A stretch of 31,613 nt of DNA from a virus. The position numbers were made by a program, and so were the translations under genes. The notes below the pieces were generated by a model. The model had not been told where the DNA came from and searched no databases. It worked only from the letters and a program-made list of their open reading frames with translations. Positions 1 to 7,212 of the stretch are shown here, one piece after another (positions within the stretch are counted from its first letter, which is position 1; every line of letters starts with the position of its first letter). Location: IMG/VR virus record IMGVR_UViG_3300029448_000221, positions 1-31,613 of that record. One strand, written 5' to 3'.

Positions 1-438
1 GGTGGAAATGTACCCGGTGGCGGTGGGATAGATTACGGAGGTTCACAACAACCAATACCATTAATCCCGGGAAGTGGCAGTGGAGTGCCTGCTATAAAAG
101 AGCCAAACCCTATAGCACCACCCCAACAGCTAATACGACCACCGATACAAAGACCAAAACCACCACTAAAACCTATATCAATAGGCGGCGTAGGCGGAGG
201 CAGAGGAATTATTGGCAAAAACCCAATTGTCAGCTCAGGTATAGGCGGTATTGGTGCTAGACCAGACTTACCAAAACCACCACAAAGACCGTTTTTTAGC
301 AAAATAATTGACAGAAAACCCATGAGTGTTGGCGGCGTAGGCGGTATTTCAGGCAGAAGAAGTATGCGTCCTATGATGAGAGCAGGCGGAGGAGCAATCA
401 GTCAAGCTATAGCAGACTTGCAAAACAGACTTAGATAA
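1..438 (+). CDS. Gly/Pro-rich tail-associated protein, C-terminal part (5' truncated)
   Basis: The frame is open from the first base of the window to a TAA at 436-438, so this is the C-terminal 145 residues of a longer protein. A GTG at 85 is in frame, but nothing marks it as a real start and the same Gly/Pro-rich composition continues upstream of it. The sequence is low complexity: glycine runs (IGGVGGG, GIGGIGA), proline-rich stretches (KPPLKP, PKPPQRP) and a basic segment near the end. I recognise no domain. Its stop overlaps the start of the next fibre-like gene by one base (TAATG), so it probably belongs to the tail-fibre operon. A structural or fibre-linker role is inference from location and composition. 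Confidence 0.6.
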   Translation, partial: GGNVPGGGGIDYGGSQQPIPLIPGSGSGVPAIKEPNPIAPPQQLIRPPIQRPKPPLKPISIGGVGGGRGIIGKNPIVSSGIGGIGARPDLPKPPQRPFFSKIIDRKPMSVGGVGGISGRRSMRPMMRAGGGAISQAIADLQNRLR

Positions 439-1142
439 TGACTGAATACCTAAACGGTTGGGGTCGAGGCACATGGGGTCAGCTAGAATACGGCGAAGGC
501 TCAATACCACTTTCTATTACAGCTCCTGCTGCAGGTTCAGTCGGAACACCGGTTGTAGCAGTAAATGCACAAGCTATAGCCTCAGTAGGTGGCGTAACTG
601 CATCTTTAGGTGCTGTTAGTGTAACCATACAAGCTGAAGCCAATGTTACACCTTCAGGTCAATTAGCCGCAGCAAACTTAGGCACACCAACCACACAAAC
701 CGTAAACAATATATCAGTTTCAGGGTTAGCAGCGACTTCTGCTCTTGGAACCATAACCTTGTCTACGGTTAATAATATATCCGTAACAGGATTTGAAAGC
801 ACCTCAGCACTTGGCTCAATTTCGCTTGTTACCAACAATAACATCAGCGTTTCCGGATTTGCAGCCACCACAGCAGTAGGTACACCAACCTTTATATTGG
901 TTAATAGCGTCCATGTTGACGGTCAATCTGCTACAGCTTCTGTTGGAGGCGTAACCACTGATGCAGAAGCTAGTGTTGTTCTAGCACTAGACGGTGCAAC
1001 AGGTGCGGTAGGAGTAGTGGCTATTTGGGGTATTATTGATGACTCGCAAACACCAAATTACAGCACAATTGACAGTTCGCAGGTACCAAATTATAGTACA
1101 ATAACAGATACACAAGACCCTAATTGGGAAGAAGTCGCTTAA
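438..1142 (+). CDS. Tail-fibre-like repeat protein
   Basis: A 234-residue protein built of imperfect beta-type repeats. Between about residues 70 and 185 there are roughly 23-residue units of the form NNISVxGxxATSALGTI, repeated about four times with drift. The C-terminus carries three short copies of a QxPNYSTI-like motif ending in DPNWEEVA. The protein is rich in Ser, Thr, Val and Ala, with no signal peptide or membrane segment. It starts at the ATG overlapping the previous stop and ends 12 bases before the large fibre gene. A related stretch (ATTSLGTVSV...DISVNIT) ends the product at 30751-31080, so the two probably share a fold. A virion fibre or appendage role is inferred from composition and position. 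Confidence 0.65.
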   Translation: MTEYLNGWGRGTWGQLEYGEGSIPLSITAPAAGSVGTPVVAVNAQAIASVGGVTASLGAVSVTIQAEANVTPSGQLAAANLGTPTTQTVNNISVSGLAATSALGTITLSTVNNISVTGFESTSALGSISLVTNNNISVSGFAATTAVGTPTFILVNSVHVDGQSATASVGGVTTDAEASVVLALDGATGAVGVVAIWGIIDDSQTPNYSTIDSSQVPNYSTITDTQDPNWEEVA

Positions 1143-1154
1143 TGGAGTAGATAA

Positions 1155-4100
1155 ATGGCAACTTATGTAAACGATTTAAGATTAAAAGAAATAGCAACCG
1201 GTGATGAGGCAGGTACTTGGGGTACAAGTACGAACACCAACTTAGAGCTTATCGCAGAAGCTTTTAGTTATGGCACTGAAGCCATTACCACCAATGCTGA
1301 CACTCACACAACCACCATAGCCGATGGCTCAACTGACCCGGGCAGGTCTTTATACCTCAAATACACAGGTACTTTAGACTCAGCTTGTACTATTACTTTA
1401 GGACCAAACACTGTTTCTAAAATGTGGTTCATTGAAAACGCAACCACAGGCTCACAAAATATTATTATTTCTCAAGGCAGTGGTGCAAATGTCACCATAC
1501 CGCCCGGTGATGTAAAAGTAGTTTATTCAGACGGAGCAGGAAGCGGAGCAGCAGTCGTTGACGCTTTTGCTAGTCTAAGCGTAGTAGATTTAAAAGTACA
1601 AGACGATTTAACCGTAACAGATGATGCCTCTGTTGGAGGAGATTTAACTGTTACAGGTAGTATTGCAGGAACTTTATCTACAGCAGCTCAAACAAACATA
1701 ACAAGCGTAGGTGCTTTAGACGGAGGTTCAATTACATCTGGATTTGGCAGTATTGATGTTGGTTCTTCTGCAATCACTACAACTGGTACCGTTACTGGTA
1801 ACACTTTAGCAGGAACTTTATCTACAGCAGCTCAAACAAACATAACTAGCGTAGGAACTCTTACAGGTTTAACTGTAAATGGTAACGTCTCAATAGATGG
1901 TGGAACAATTAAACTTGATGGTAACTATCCAACTGGTACAAACAACGTAGCTTTAGGTAATACAGCTTTAGATAGTATTGAAAGCGGTGGTTTTAGTAAT
2001 GTTGCTATAGGTAATTCTGCTCTTACAGCAAATACTACAGGTACTGATAACACAGGACTGGGACATATTTCATTATTAGGTAATACAACAGGTACAAAAA
2101 ACACAGGTTTAGGTAGAGGCACTTTAGCATCTAACACCACAGCTTCTGATAATACTGCTGTTGGTTATAATTCTATGAGTCAAAACACTACAGGTACTCA
2201 AAACGTAGCAGTTGGTGCATTAGCTTTAGATGCAGCAACTACAGCGAATAATAATACTGCTGTTGGCTATGCATCTTTAACAGGTGCAACTACTGGTGCA
2301 AACAATACTGCTGTTGGTATGAACTCAATGGTAGCTAACACAACTGGTGGCTCTAATGTTGCTATAGGTGGTAGTGCATTAACAGCAAATACCACAGCTA
2401 GTAACAATACAGCAGTCGGAAATGATGCTTTAGCAGCAAACACTACAGGTCATTCAAACGTAGCATTAGGTGCATTAGCTTTAGACGCTAATACTACAGC
2501 TAATGAAAATACAGGAATAGGCTATGCTAATTTAAGTGCTAATACTACAGGAACAAGAAATACTTCTGTGGGTTTTCAATGTGGTTTAGTTAATACTACA
2601 GGTAATGATAATGTTGTAGTTGGTCATAATTCTTTATCTTCAAATACTACAGGTTCTCAAAATACATCTATAGGTAGAGGTTCTTTAAATGGTAATACTA
2701 CAGCAAACAACAATACAGCAGTGGGTTACTACGCTTTATTAGCAAACACTACAGGTGCATCAAATACAGCAGTTGGTGCAGGTGCATTAGATGCAAATAC
2801 CACCGCAGCAGAAAATACTGCTGTTGGTACTGACTCTATGGGAGCAAATACTACAGGTGCTTCTAATGTTGCTTTTGGTACTGATACTTTAAAATCTAAT
2901 ACTACTGGTGCTTCTAATACTGCCTTAGGTGCTTACTCTTTAGATGCTAACACTACAGCATCTAATAACACCGCAGTTGGTCTTCATGCTTTAGGAGCAA
3001 ACACTACAGGTTCAAGAAACGTAGCTCTCGGAACAAATGCTTTAGATGCTAATACTGTTGGCACAAAAAATATTGCTATTGGTGTGGATGCTCTTGGAGC
3101 AAATGTTGACGGTAGTAGAAGTGTTGCTGTTGGAGACTCTGCATTAGCAAACCAAGACCCAGCTAGTGCTGTTGAAATGTATAATACAGCTATAGGTCAT
3201 GGTTCATTAGCAGCAAACACCACAGGTACTCCAAACACAGCTTTAGGTGCTTTAGCACTTGATGCTAATACAACAGCTTCTCATAACACAGCTATAGGTT
3301 ACGAAGCTCTATCAGGTAATGAAACTACAAACTTTAATACAGCATTAGGTTCACAAGCAGCAAAAGTAGCTCAAACAGATTCTTTAGTAGCAATAGGTGC
3401 ACAAGCTCTTGTCGCCAATACAACTGGTGGTGGAAATACTGCTGTTGGTAGAGATTGCATGGGCAGTAACACCACAGCATCAAATAACACCGCAGTTGGT
3501 AAATCAGCTTTATATGCAAACACTACAGGTACATATAACGTATCATTAGGTAGTAGTGCATTAGCTGCAAACACTACAGCAAATAACAATGCAGCATTTG
3601 GTTTTTATGCTTTAAAAGATAATACAACTGGAGCTGGTAATACTGCTATTGGCTCAGATGCTTTACAATCTAACACTACAGCTTCAAACAATACAGCAGT
3701 TGGTTATTTGGCTTTACTATCAAACACTACAGGTTCAAGAAATGTAGCATTAGGTTTTGAAGCAGGTACAGCAAATACACTTGGATTTGACAGCACGTTT
3801 ATAGGATATAGAGCAGGATATAGCAATACAACAGCTTCAGGAAATGACAGTAGGAATACTGCTGTAGGTTCTAGTTCATTAGCATCCAATACAACAGCAG
3901 CGAATAATACAGCAGTTGGTTATGCTTCCTTAAACGCAAACACTACAGGCAACAACAACACCGCTGTTGGAAGCTCATCTTTAGTAGCTAATACCACAGG
4001 TGTTCAAAACGTAGCTGTTGGTTCTTTAGCTTTAGATTCTAATACAACTGCGAGTTTTAACACTGCTGTTGGCTATTTGTCTTTGTCAGCCATAACAACA

Positions 4101-4652
4101 GCTTCTAATTGCACTGCTATAGGTTACGGTGCTGGAGATACTATTGTTGATGGAAGCAGTAATATAATCATAGGTTTTCAAGCCGATGTAAGTTCTAGTG
4201 GCAATAGTGAATTAGTAATTGGAGTCAGTGTGGTTGGTAAAGGTGATGGTACAGGCTTTATAGACCCTCCTGGCAGTGGCAACTTATTTCAAGGTAATAA
4301 CTCTACAACTTTTGCACAAACTTCTGATATAAGAATTAAAAAGAATATAGTTAATAATAATATTGGATTAGAAAAAATTAATCAGATTCAAGTTAGAAAC
4401 TTTGAATATAAAACCGAAGATGAAATTACAGAGTTACCCTCTCATGCAGCTATTAAAAAAGAAGGTTTACAACTAGGAGTAATTGCACAAGAGGTAGAAG
4501 ATATTTTACCAGATATTGTAAATACAGAAGATACTGGCTGTAAAACTGTAAATCCAGACAATATAACTTGGTACTTGGTAAACGCAGTAAAAGAACTTTC
4601 TACTCAAGTAGATGAATTAAAAGCCGAAATACAAACTTTAAAAGGAGAATAA
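1155..4652 (+). CDS. Giant tail fibre with YadA-like head repeats and C-terminal S74 chaperone domain
   Basis: A 1165-residue protein with three parts. Residues 1-260 form an N-terminal region (starting MATYVNDLRLKEIATGDEAG) of a kind I associate with marine phage fibres. Residues about 265-1022 hold about 44 copies of a 17-residue repeat, consensus TAVGxxALxANTTGxxN, resembling the left-handed beta-roll head of trimeric autotransporter adhesins. The last ~110 residues are a peptidase S74 intramolecular chaperone: TSDIRIKKNI with candidate catalytic Ser1057, then GVIAQEVEDILPDIV and a terminal coiled coil. In known S74 proteins this domain trimerises the fibre and then cleaves itself off, releasing the repeat shaft. 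The product is probably the host-recognition fibre. The RBS is weak but the start is supported by the N-terminal match. Confidence 0.9.
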   Translation: MATYVNDLRLKEIATGDEAGTWGTSTNTNLELIAEAFSYGTEAITTNADTHTTTIADGSTDPGRSLYLKYTGTLDSACTITLGPNTVSKMWFIENATTGSQNIIISQGSGANVTIPPGDVKVVYSDGAGSGAAVVDAFASLSVVDLKVQDDLTVTDDASVGGDLTVTGSIAGTLSTAAQTNITSVGALDGGSITSGFGSIDVGSSAITTTGTVTGNTLAGTLSTAAQTNITSVGTLTGLTVNGNVSIDGGTIKLDGNYPTGTNNVALGNTALDSIESGGFSNVAIGNSALTANTTGTDNTGLGHISLLGNTTGTKNTGLGRGTLASNTTASDNTAVGYNSMSQNTTGTQNVAVGALALDAATTANNNTAVGYASLTGATTGANNTAVGMNSMVANTTGGSNVAIGGSALTANTTASNNTAVGNDALAANTTGHSNVALGALALDANTTANENTGIGYANLSANTTGTRNTSVGFQCGLVNTTGNDNVVVGHNSLSSNTTGSQNTSIGRGSLNGNTTANNNTAVGYYALLANTTGASNTAVGAGALDANTTAAENTAVGTDSMGANTTGASNVAFGTDTLKSNTTGASNTALGAYSLDANTTASNNTAVGLHALGANTTGSRNVALGTNALDANTVGTKNIAIGVDALGANVDGSRSVAVGDSALANQDPASAVEMYNTAIGHGSLAANTTGTPNTALGALALDANTTASHNTAIGYEALSGNETTNFNTALGSQAAKVAQTDSLVAIGAQALVANTTGGGNTAVGRDCMGSNTTASNNTAVGKSALYANTTGTYNVSLGSSALAANTTANNNAAFGFYALKDNTTGAGNTAIGSDALQSNTTASNNTAVGYLALLSNTTGSRNVALGFEAGTANTLGFDSTFIGYRAGYSNTTASGNDSRNTAVGSSSLASNTTAANNTAVGYASLNANTTGNNNTAVGSSSLVANTTGVQNVAVGSLALDSNTTASFNTAVGYLSLSAITTASNCTAIGYGAGDTIVDGSSNIIIGFQADVSSSGNSELVIGVSVVGKGDGTGFIDPPGSGNLFQGNNSTTFAQTSDIRIKKNIVNNNIGLEKINQIQVRNFEYKTEDEITELPSHAAIKKEGLQLGVIAQEVEDILPDIVNTEDTGCKTVNPDNITWYLVNAVKELSTQVDELKAEIQTLKGE
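1947..4224 (+). repeat. 51-bp coding tandem repeats (about 44 units of 17 codons)
   Basis: The fibre gene contains about 44 consecutive 17-codon units. The Gly in (V/I/L/F)G and the Leu/Ala of xxALxAN are the best kept positions, and NTT is present in most units. A few units are longer: one with an inserted NQDPASAVEMY near 3150-3180 and one ending ASGNDSRN near 3840. Neighbouring units differ at many synonymous positions, so the array is old and kept by selection on protein rather than a recent expansion. A spaced 47-bp near-perfect duplication lies just upstream, at 1665-1711 and 1809-1855. Confidence 0.9.
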
Positions 4653-4653
4653 T

Positions 4654-4926
4654 ATGGCACAAACAGTAAGCGAAGTCTTAACAGCAGCAACAGATAGCGT
4701 AACTTTAATTAACGGAGTAAACGCTGGAACTTGGGATGTTACAGGAATGGAGCAATCAGAAATCAACGATATGGTACAAAGAAACGTAGACCACTTGGAA
4801 ATCGTTTTAGCGTATGCACCTGTTGATTCAGATGATGATACTCCAGATGTAGCTGGTAGTTCAGATGATAAAACATCTTATACAACAGCTATTACAACTG
4901 GTAAAGCATACATCGCAGCTAATTAA
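4654..4926 (+). CDS. Small acidic fibre-associated protein, unknown function
   Basis: A 90-residue acidic protein with no membrane segment, starting one base after the fibre stop with RBS AAAGGAG in the end of that gene. It contains a central WDVTGMEQSEINDMVQRNVDHLEI segment region (predicted helical) followed by an Asp-rich stretch (DSDDDTPD). I recognise it only as the sort of small conserved gene that follows fibre genes in marine phages. A role as fibre chaperone or tail accessory is possible; no function is assigned. Confidence 0.6.
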   Translation: MAQTVSEVLTAATDSVTLINGVNAGTWDVTGMEQSEINDMVQRNVDHLEIVLAYAPVDSDDDTPDVAGSSDDKTSYTTAITTGKAYIAAN

Positions 4927-4953
4927 TAAATAAATATCTAAGAGGAGATAACA

Positions 4954-5199
4954 ATGGAAGAGAATGTAATAACCCTTGCTGACGGCACAGAAATGAAGGA
5001 ATCTGAGCTTTCACAAGAACAAAAAGTAATTATTAGTCATATCAGAAGCTTAAAAGATAAAGTCGCAAAGCTAGAGTTTGAGGTAAATCAACTTGTACCT
5101 AGCCTTCGTTTTTATGAAAACGCTTTTGTTGAATCCACCAAGCAGAAAGCAGAAGAAGTTTTGGAAGAAAAATCAGAAACCAAAGGGGGTAAAAAATGA
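4954..5199 (+). CDS. Small coiled-coil protein, unknown function
   Basis: An 81-residue charged protein with a strong RBS (GAGGAG) upstream of the ATG. The N-terminus (VITLADGTEMKESELSQEQK) looks like a short beta hairpin leading into a helix. Residues about 25-65 have heptad-like spacing typical of a coiled coil (LKDKVAKLEFEVNQL), and the tail is Glu/Lys rich. Similar short coiled-coil proteins occur in cyanophages and other marine phages without known function. Its stop overlaps the next small ORF (ATGA). Confidence 0.6.
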   Translation: MEENVITLADGTEMKESELSQEQKVIISHIRSLKDKVAKLEFEVNQLVPSLRFYENAFVESTKQKAEEVLEEKSETKGGKK

Positions 5200-5357
5200 T
5201 TTGGATTAACGTATTTACATGGGTATGTACAATTATAGCTATAGCATCTTTAGTTGCAGCTATAACACCAACTCCACAAGGAGACAAATGGCTTGCAAAA
5301 CTCTATAAAATTATAGATTGGGCCGCACTTAATATTGGCAAAGCTAAAGATAAATAA
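5196..5357 (+). CDS. 53-residue membrane peptide
   Basis: A short ORF, ATG at 5196 and TAA at 5355-5357, preceded by AAAGGGGG and overlapping the previous stop by four bases. The predicted peptide begins MIWINVFTWVCTIIAIAS and has one hydrophobic segment over residues 5-24, followed by a short soluble tail (GDKWLAKLYKIIDWAALN). The 1-nt TAATG overlap with the nuclease gene downstream supports it being translated. A holin-like or membrane-anchoring role is possible, but the sequence does not decide. Confidence 0.55.
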   Translation: MIWINVFTWVCTIIAIASLVAAITPTPQGDKWLAKLYKIIDWAALNIGKAKDK

Positions 5358-5776
5358 TGTATGAATACAGGTGTAATATTACGAGAGTTGTAGACGGCGA
5401 CACAGTAGACGCAGAAATTGACTGCGGCTTCGACATCATCTTTAAGTCTCGTATACGCTTGTATGGCATAGACACACCTGAGTCCCGGACCCGGGACTTA
5501 GACGAAAAAGCTAGAGGCAAACTAGCATCCCAATTCATAAAAGACAAAATAGCAGAAGCTAAGCTAGTAAAAGTTAAAACTAAATTAGACAAAAAAGGCA
5601 AATTCGGCAGAGTATTAGGTTCTATCATAGCTGACGATGTTGACCTAAACGAACAAATGGTTAAAAATTATTTAGCAGTAGCTTATTTTGGGCAAAGCAA
5701 GGATGACATAGAAGCAGAACACCTTGTGAATAGAGATAAGTTGATAGAATTAGGAAAATTTATACCTGAGGAGTAA
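5357..5776 (+). CDS. Staphylococcal-nuclease-like (SNase/thermonuclease) endonuclease
   Basis: A 139-residue protein with the SNase fold motifs in order: VVDGDTVDAEID (residues 11-22), RLYGIDTPE (34-42), KFGRVLG (82-88) and DLNEQMVKNYLAVAY near the C-terminus. The catalytic residues of the family, Arg-Glu-Arg, are present as R34, E42 and R85, and acidic calcium ligands are plausible at D22 and D39. There is no signal peptide, so it would act in the cytoplasm of the infected cell unless exported another way. Possible roles are degradation of host nucleic acid or attack on competing DNA; the sequence does not choose between them. It sits among fibre and small membrane genes, not with replication genes. 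Confidence 0.88.
   Translation: MYEYRCNITRVVDGDTVDAEIDCGFDIIFKSRIRLYGIDTPESRTRDLDEKARGKLASQFIKDKIAEAKLVKVKTKLDKKGKFGRVLGSIIADDVDLNEQMVKNYLAVAYFGQSKDDIEAEHLVNRDKLIELGKFIPEE
5481..5498. repeat. GC-rich perfect inverted repeat inside the nuclease gene
   Basis: AGTCCCGG, a 2-base spacer AC, then CCGGGACT. This is an 8-bp perfect inverted repeat, strikingly GC-rich against its AT-rich surroundings. It lies in the codons just after the catalytic RLYGIDTPE motif. No T-tract follows, so it is not an intrinsic terminator. It may be a protein site, an mRNA structure or chance. Confidence 0.6.
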
Positions 5777-5779
5777 ATT

Positions 5780-6169
5780 ATGGACAACATGGGTAGCGGA
5801 CGTTTTGGCGGCGACATGGACAGAAATGAAGTCGAGATGGACCTTAATAAGTTTATGGCCATGATACAAGAAATAGGTGAGCTTAAAGACAAAATCAGAG
5901 AACTAGAGGATGTGAAAAACGTAAATCCTCATCAAAAATGGATTCATTTAGCACAAGCTGTAGATGCATGGAGAATATTTCCAAGAGCATTTTTGACTGT
6001 GTATATTATATTACTATACACAACTGTAATGTGGTTTATGGATTTAGAAGCACCAAACTTTGAACAATCAGGTCTAATATCTGTGGTAGTTGGAGCTGGA
6101 GCTGCATGGTTCGGATTATATGCAGGAACATCAGGAGCATCAAAAAGCTTTAAAGGCGAAGATAAGTAA
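5780..6169 (+). CDS. Small membrane protein with coiled coil, holin-like
   Basis: A 129-residue protein with strong RBS (GAGGAG). Residues 1-50 are charged and helical (DLNKFMAMIQEIGELKDKIRELEDV). Two hydrophobic segments follow, about residues 73-90 (FLTVYIILLYTTVMWF) and 98-117 (LISVVVGAGAAWFGLY), then a short basic tail. Two membrane passes with a charged soluble domain fit a holin or holin-associated protein, and similar proteins are common in marine phages. I cannot exclude a general membrane or structural role. One-base overlap with the next gene suggests an operon. Confidence 0.6.
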   Translation: MDNMGSGRFGGDMDRNEVEMDLNKFMAMIQEIGELKDKIRELEDVKNVNPHQKWIHLAQAVDAWRIFPRAFLTVYIILLYTTVMWFMDLEAPNFEQSGLISVVVGAGAAWFGLYAGTSGASKSFKGEDK

Positions 6170-6462
6170 TGGAAATATTTGACCTTATTGAAAAGGTCGG
6201 ATTACCTATAGCAGGTGGTTTGGTTATGGGTTATTTTATATTTTTAATTATGAAGCAGCTTATGGACAACTTGGTTGACGATATAAAAACCATACAAGGC
6301 ATAACAAAAATGCTTATCACGAGAGCTGCAATAATAAACAATGACATGATACGAATGGACACTAGCGTTTCTAGTGCTTTAGGTATCAGACCAAGCTTAG
6401 ACAGAATTGCTAGAGCAGAAAATTTTGTTGAAGACGGAAAAATAGACGCTAGAAGAGATTAA
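6169..6462 (+). CDS. Small single-pass membrane protein (paralogue A)
   Basis: A 97-residue protein starting at the TAATG overlap with the previous gene. It has an N-terminal hydrophobic segment at about residues 12-31 (GLPIAGGLVMGYFIFLIM), then a helical region with NNDMIRMDTSVSSALGIRP and a charged tail. The next gene encodes a product of similar size and layout beginning MEIIDLVEQFG against MEIFDLIEKVG here, with a matching DMIR motif, so the two look like tandem paralogues. BhlA/UviB-type holin-like proteins have this architecture, but I cannot place it in that family with confidence. Confidence 0.6.
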   Translation: MEIFDLIEKVGLPIAGGLVMGYFIFLIMKQLMDNLVDDIKTIQGITKMLITRAAIINNDMIRMDTSVSSALGIRPSLDRIARAENFVEDGKIDARRD

Positions 6463-6749
6463 TGGAGATTATTGATTTAGTAGAGCAGTTTGGCTTCACT
6501 ACTATCATGGTTGTTGGGCTTGGTTATTTTGTTTATTTTGTATGGCAAACAATATCGAATGTTATTGACCCAGCTGTTTCAGAAATGAAAAGCACAATCA
6601 TACGCTTGACCGACCAACTTAGACTGCTTGACCAAGATATGATACGCTTACAACAGAAAGTAAATACTGTTTTAGAATTACAAGAAAAAGAGGTCATAAA
6701 TGAAAAAGAAAATGACAAAAAAAGAACGCGAACAAGAAGAACTAAGTAA
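6462..6749 (+). CDS. Small single-pass membrane protein (paralogue B)
   Basis: A 95-residue protein with N-terminal hydrophobic segment at about residues 12-30 (TTIMVVGLGYFVYFVW), a coiled-coil region with LLDQDMIRLQQKV, and a very basic C-terminus (KKRTRTRRTK). It starts at a one-base overlap with paralogue A and resembles it along its length. Its last 50 bases overlap the start of the csgF-like gene in another frame. Function unknown; holin-like or membrane-scaffold roles are possible. Confidence 0.6.
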   Translation: MEIIDLVEQFGFTTIMVVGLGYFVYFVWQTISNVIDPAVSEMKSTIIRLTDQLRLLDQDMIRLQQKVNTVLELQEKEVINEKENDKKRTRTRRTK

Positions 6750-7212
6750 ACAGAGAATAGCTTGGGCAGCAATGCTCGTAGGCATATTTTTTATCATAGT
6801 AATTTTTGTGCAAGGCATAAAAGCAGACCAAATAGTTCATAAGTTCAAAAACCCAAGTTTTAGTGGCATTAATACATCCTCACATTATTTGACGATTGAA
6901 AATCAAGAGTTTAATCGCAAGATGAGTATTAAAGAAGAAATTAAAGCCATACAAGAACAATTAGAAAGAGACAAGGAAAACACCACTCTTGCAAGATTTA
7001 TAAGAAATTTAGAGTCAAGAATTTATGCACAATTATCACGACAGCTTGTAGAAAATTTGTTTGGAGAAACTCCTAGTACATCAGGTGTCTTGTCGTTAGA
7101 AGGAAACACTATAGAATACAGTATTGAAAACGATATTATAACTTTGAAGATTACTGATGCTGATGGAAATATTACCGAGATACAGTTGCCTATTGGCGAT
7201 TTTGCTTTCTAG
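6700..7212 (+). CDS. csgF: CsgF-like curli assembly protein
   Basis: A 170-residue protein with a signal-peptide/anchor segment at residues about 20-42 (charged n-region, then AWAAMLVGIFFIIVIFVQ, with KA|DQ as possible cleavage site). The mature start, QIVHKFKNPSFSG, lines up with the mature N-terminus of E. coli CsgF (FQFRNPNFGG), the segment known to plug into the CsgG barrel and form its second constriction. Downstream, RNLESRIYAQLSRQLVENLFGE matches the CsgF helix with FTQAIQSQIL, and ITLKITDADGNITEIQLP matches its C-terminal strands. In bacteria CsgF anchors the nucleator and fibre at the CsgG pore on the cell surface. The n-region is unusually long and charged. Start supported by GAGGTC upstream. 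The csgG-like gene follows, overlapping by 56 bases. Confidence 0.85.
   Translation: MKKKMTKKEREQEELSKQRIAWAAMLVGIFFIIVIFVQGIKADQIVHKFKNPSFSGINTSSHYLTIENQEFNRKMSIKEEIKAIQEQLERDKENTTLARFIRNLESRIYAQLSRQLVENLFGETPSTSGVLSLEGNTIEYSIENDIITLKITDADGNITEIQLPIGDFAF

Noticed and set aside
1947-4224. Regular ~51-bp repeats that might be taken for a CRISPR or satellite array
   Set aside because: The repeats are in frame, diverged at synonymous sites and encode the fibre shaft; there are no unique spacers and no cas genes.
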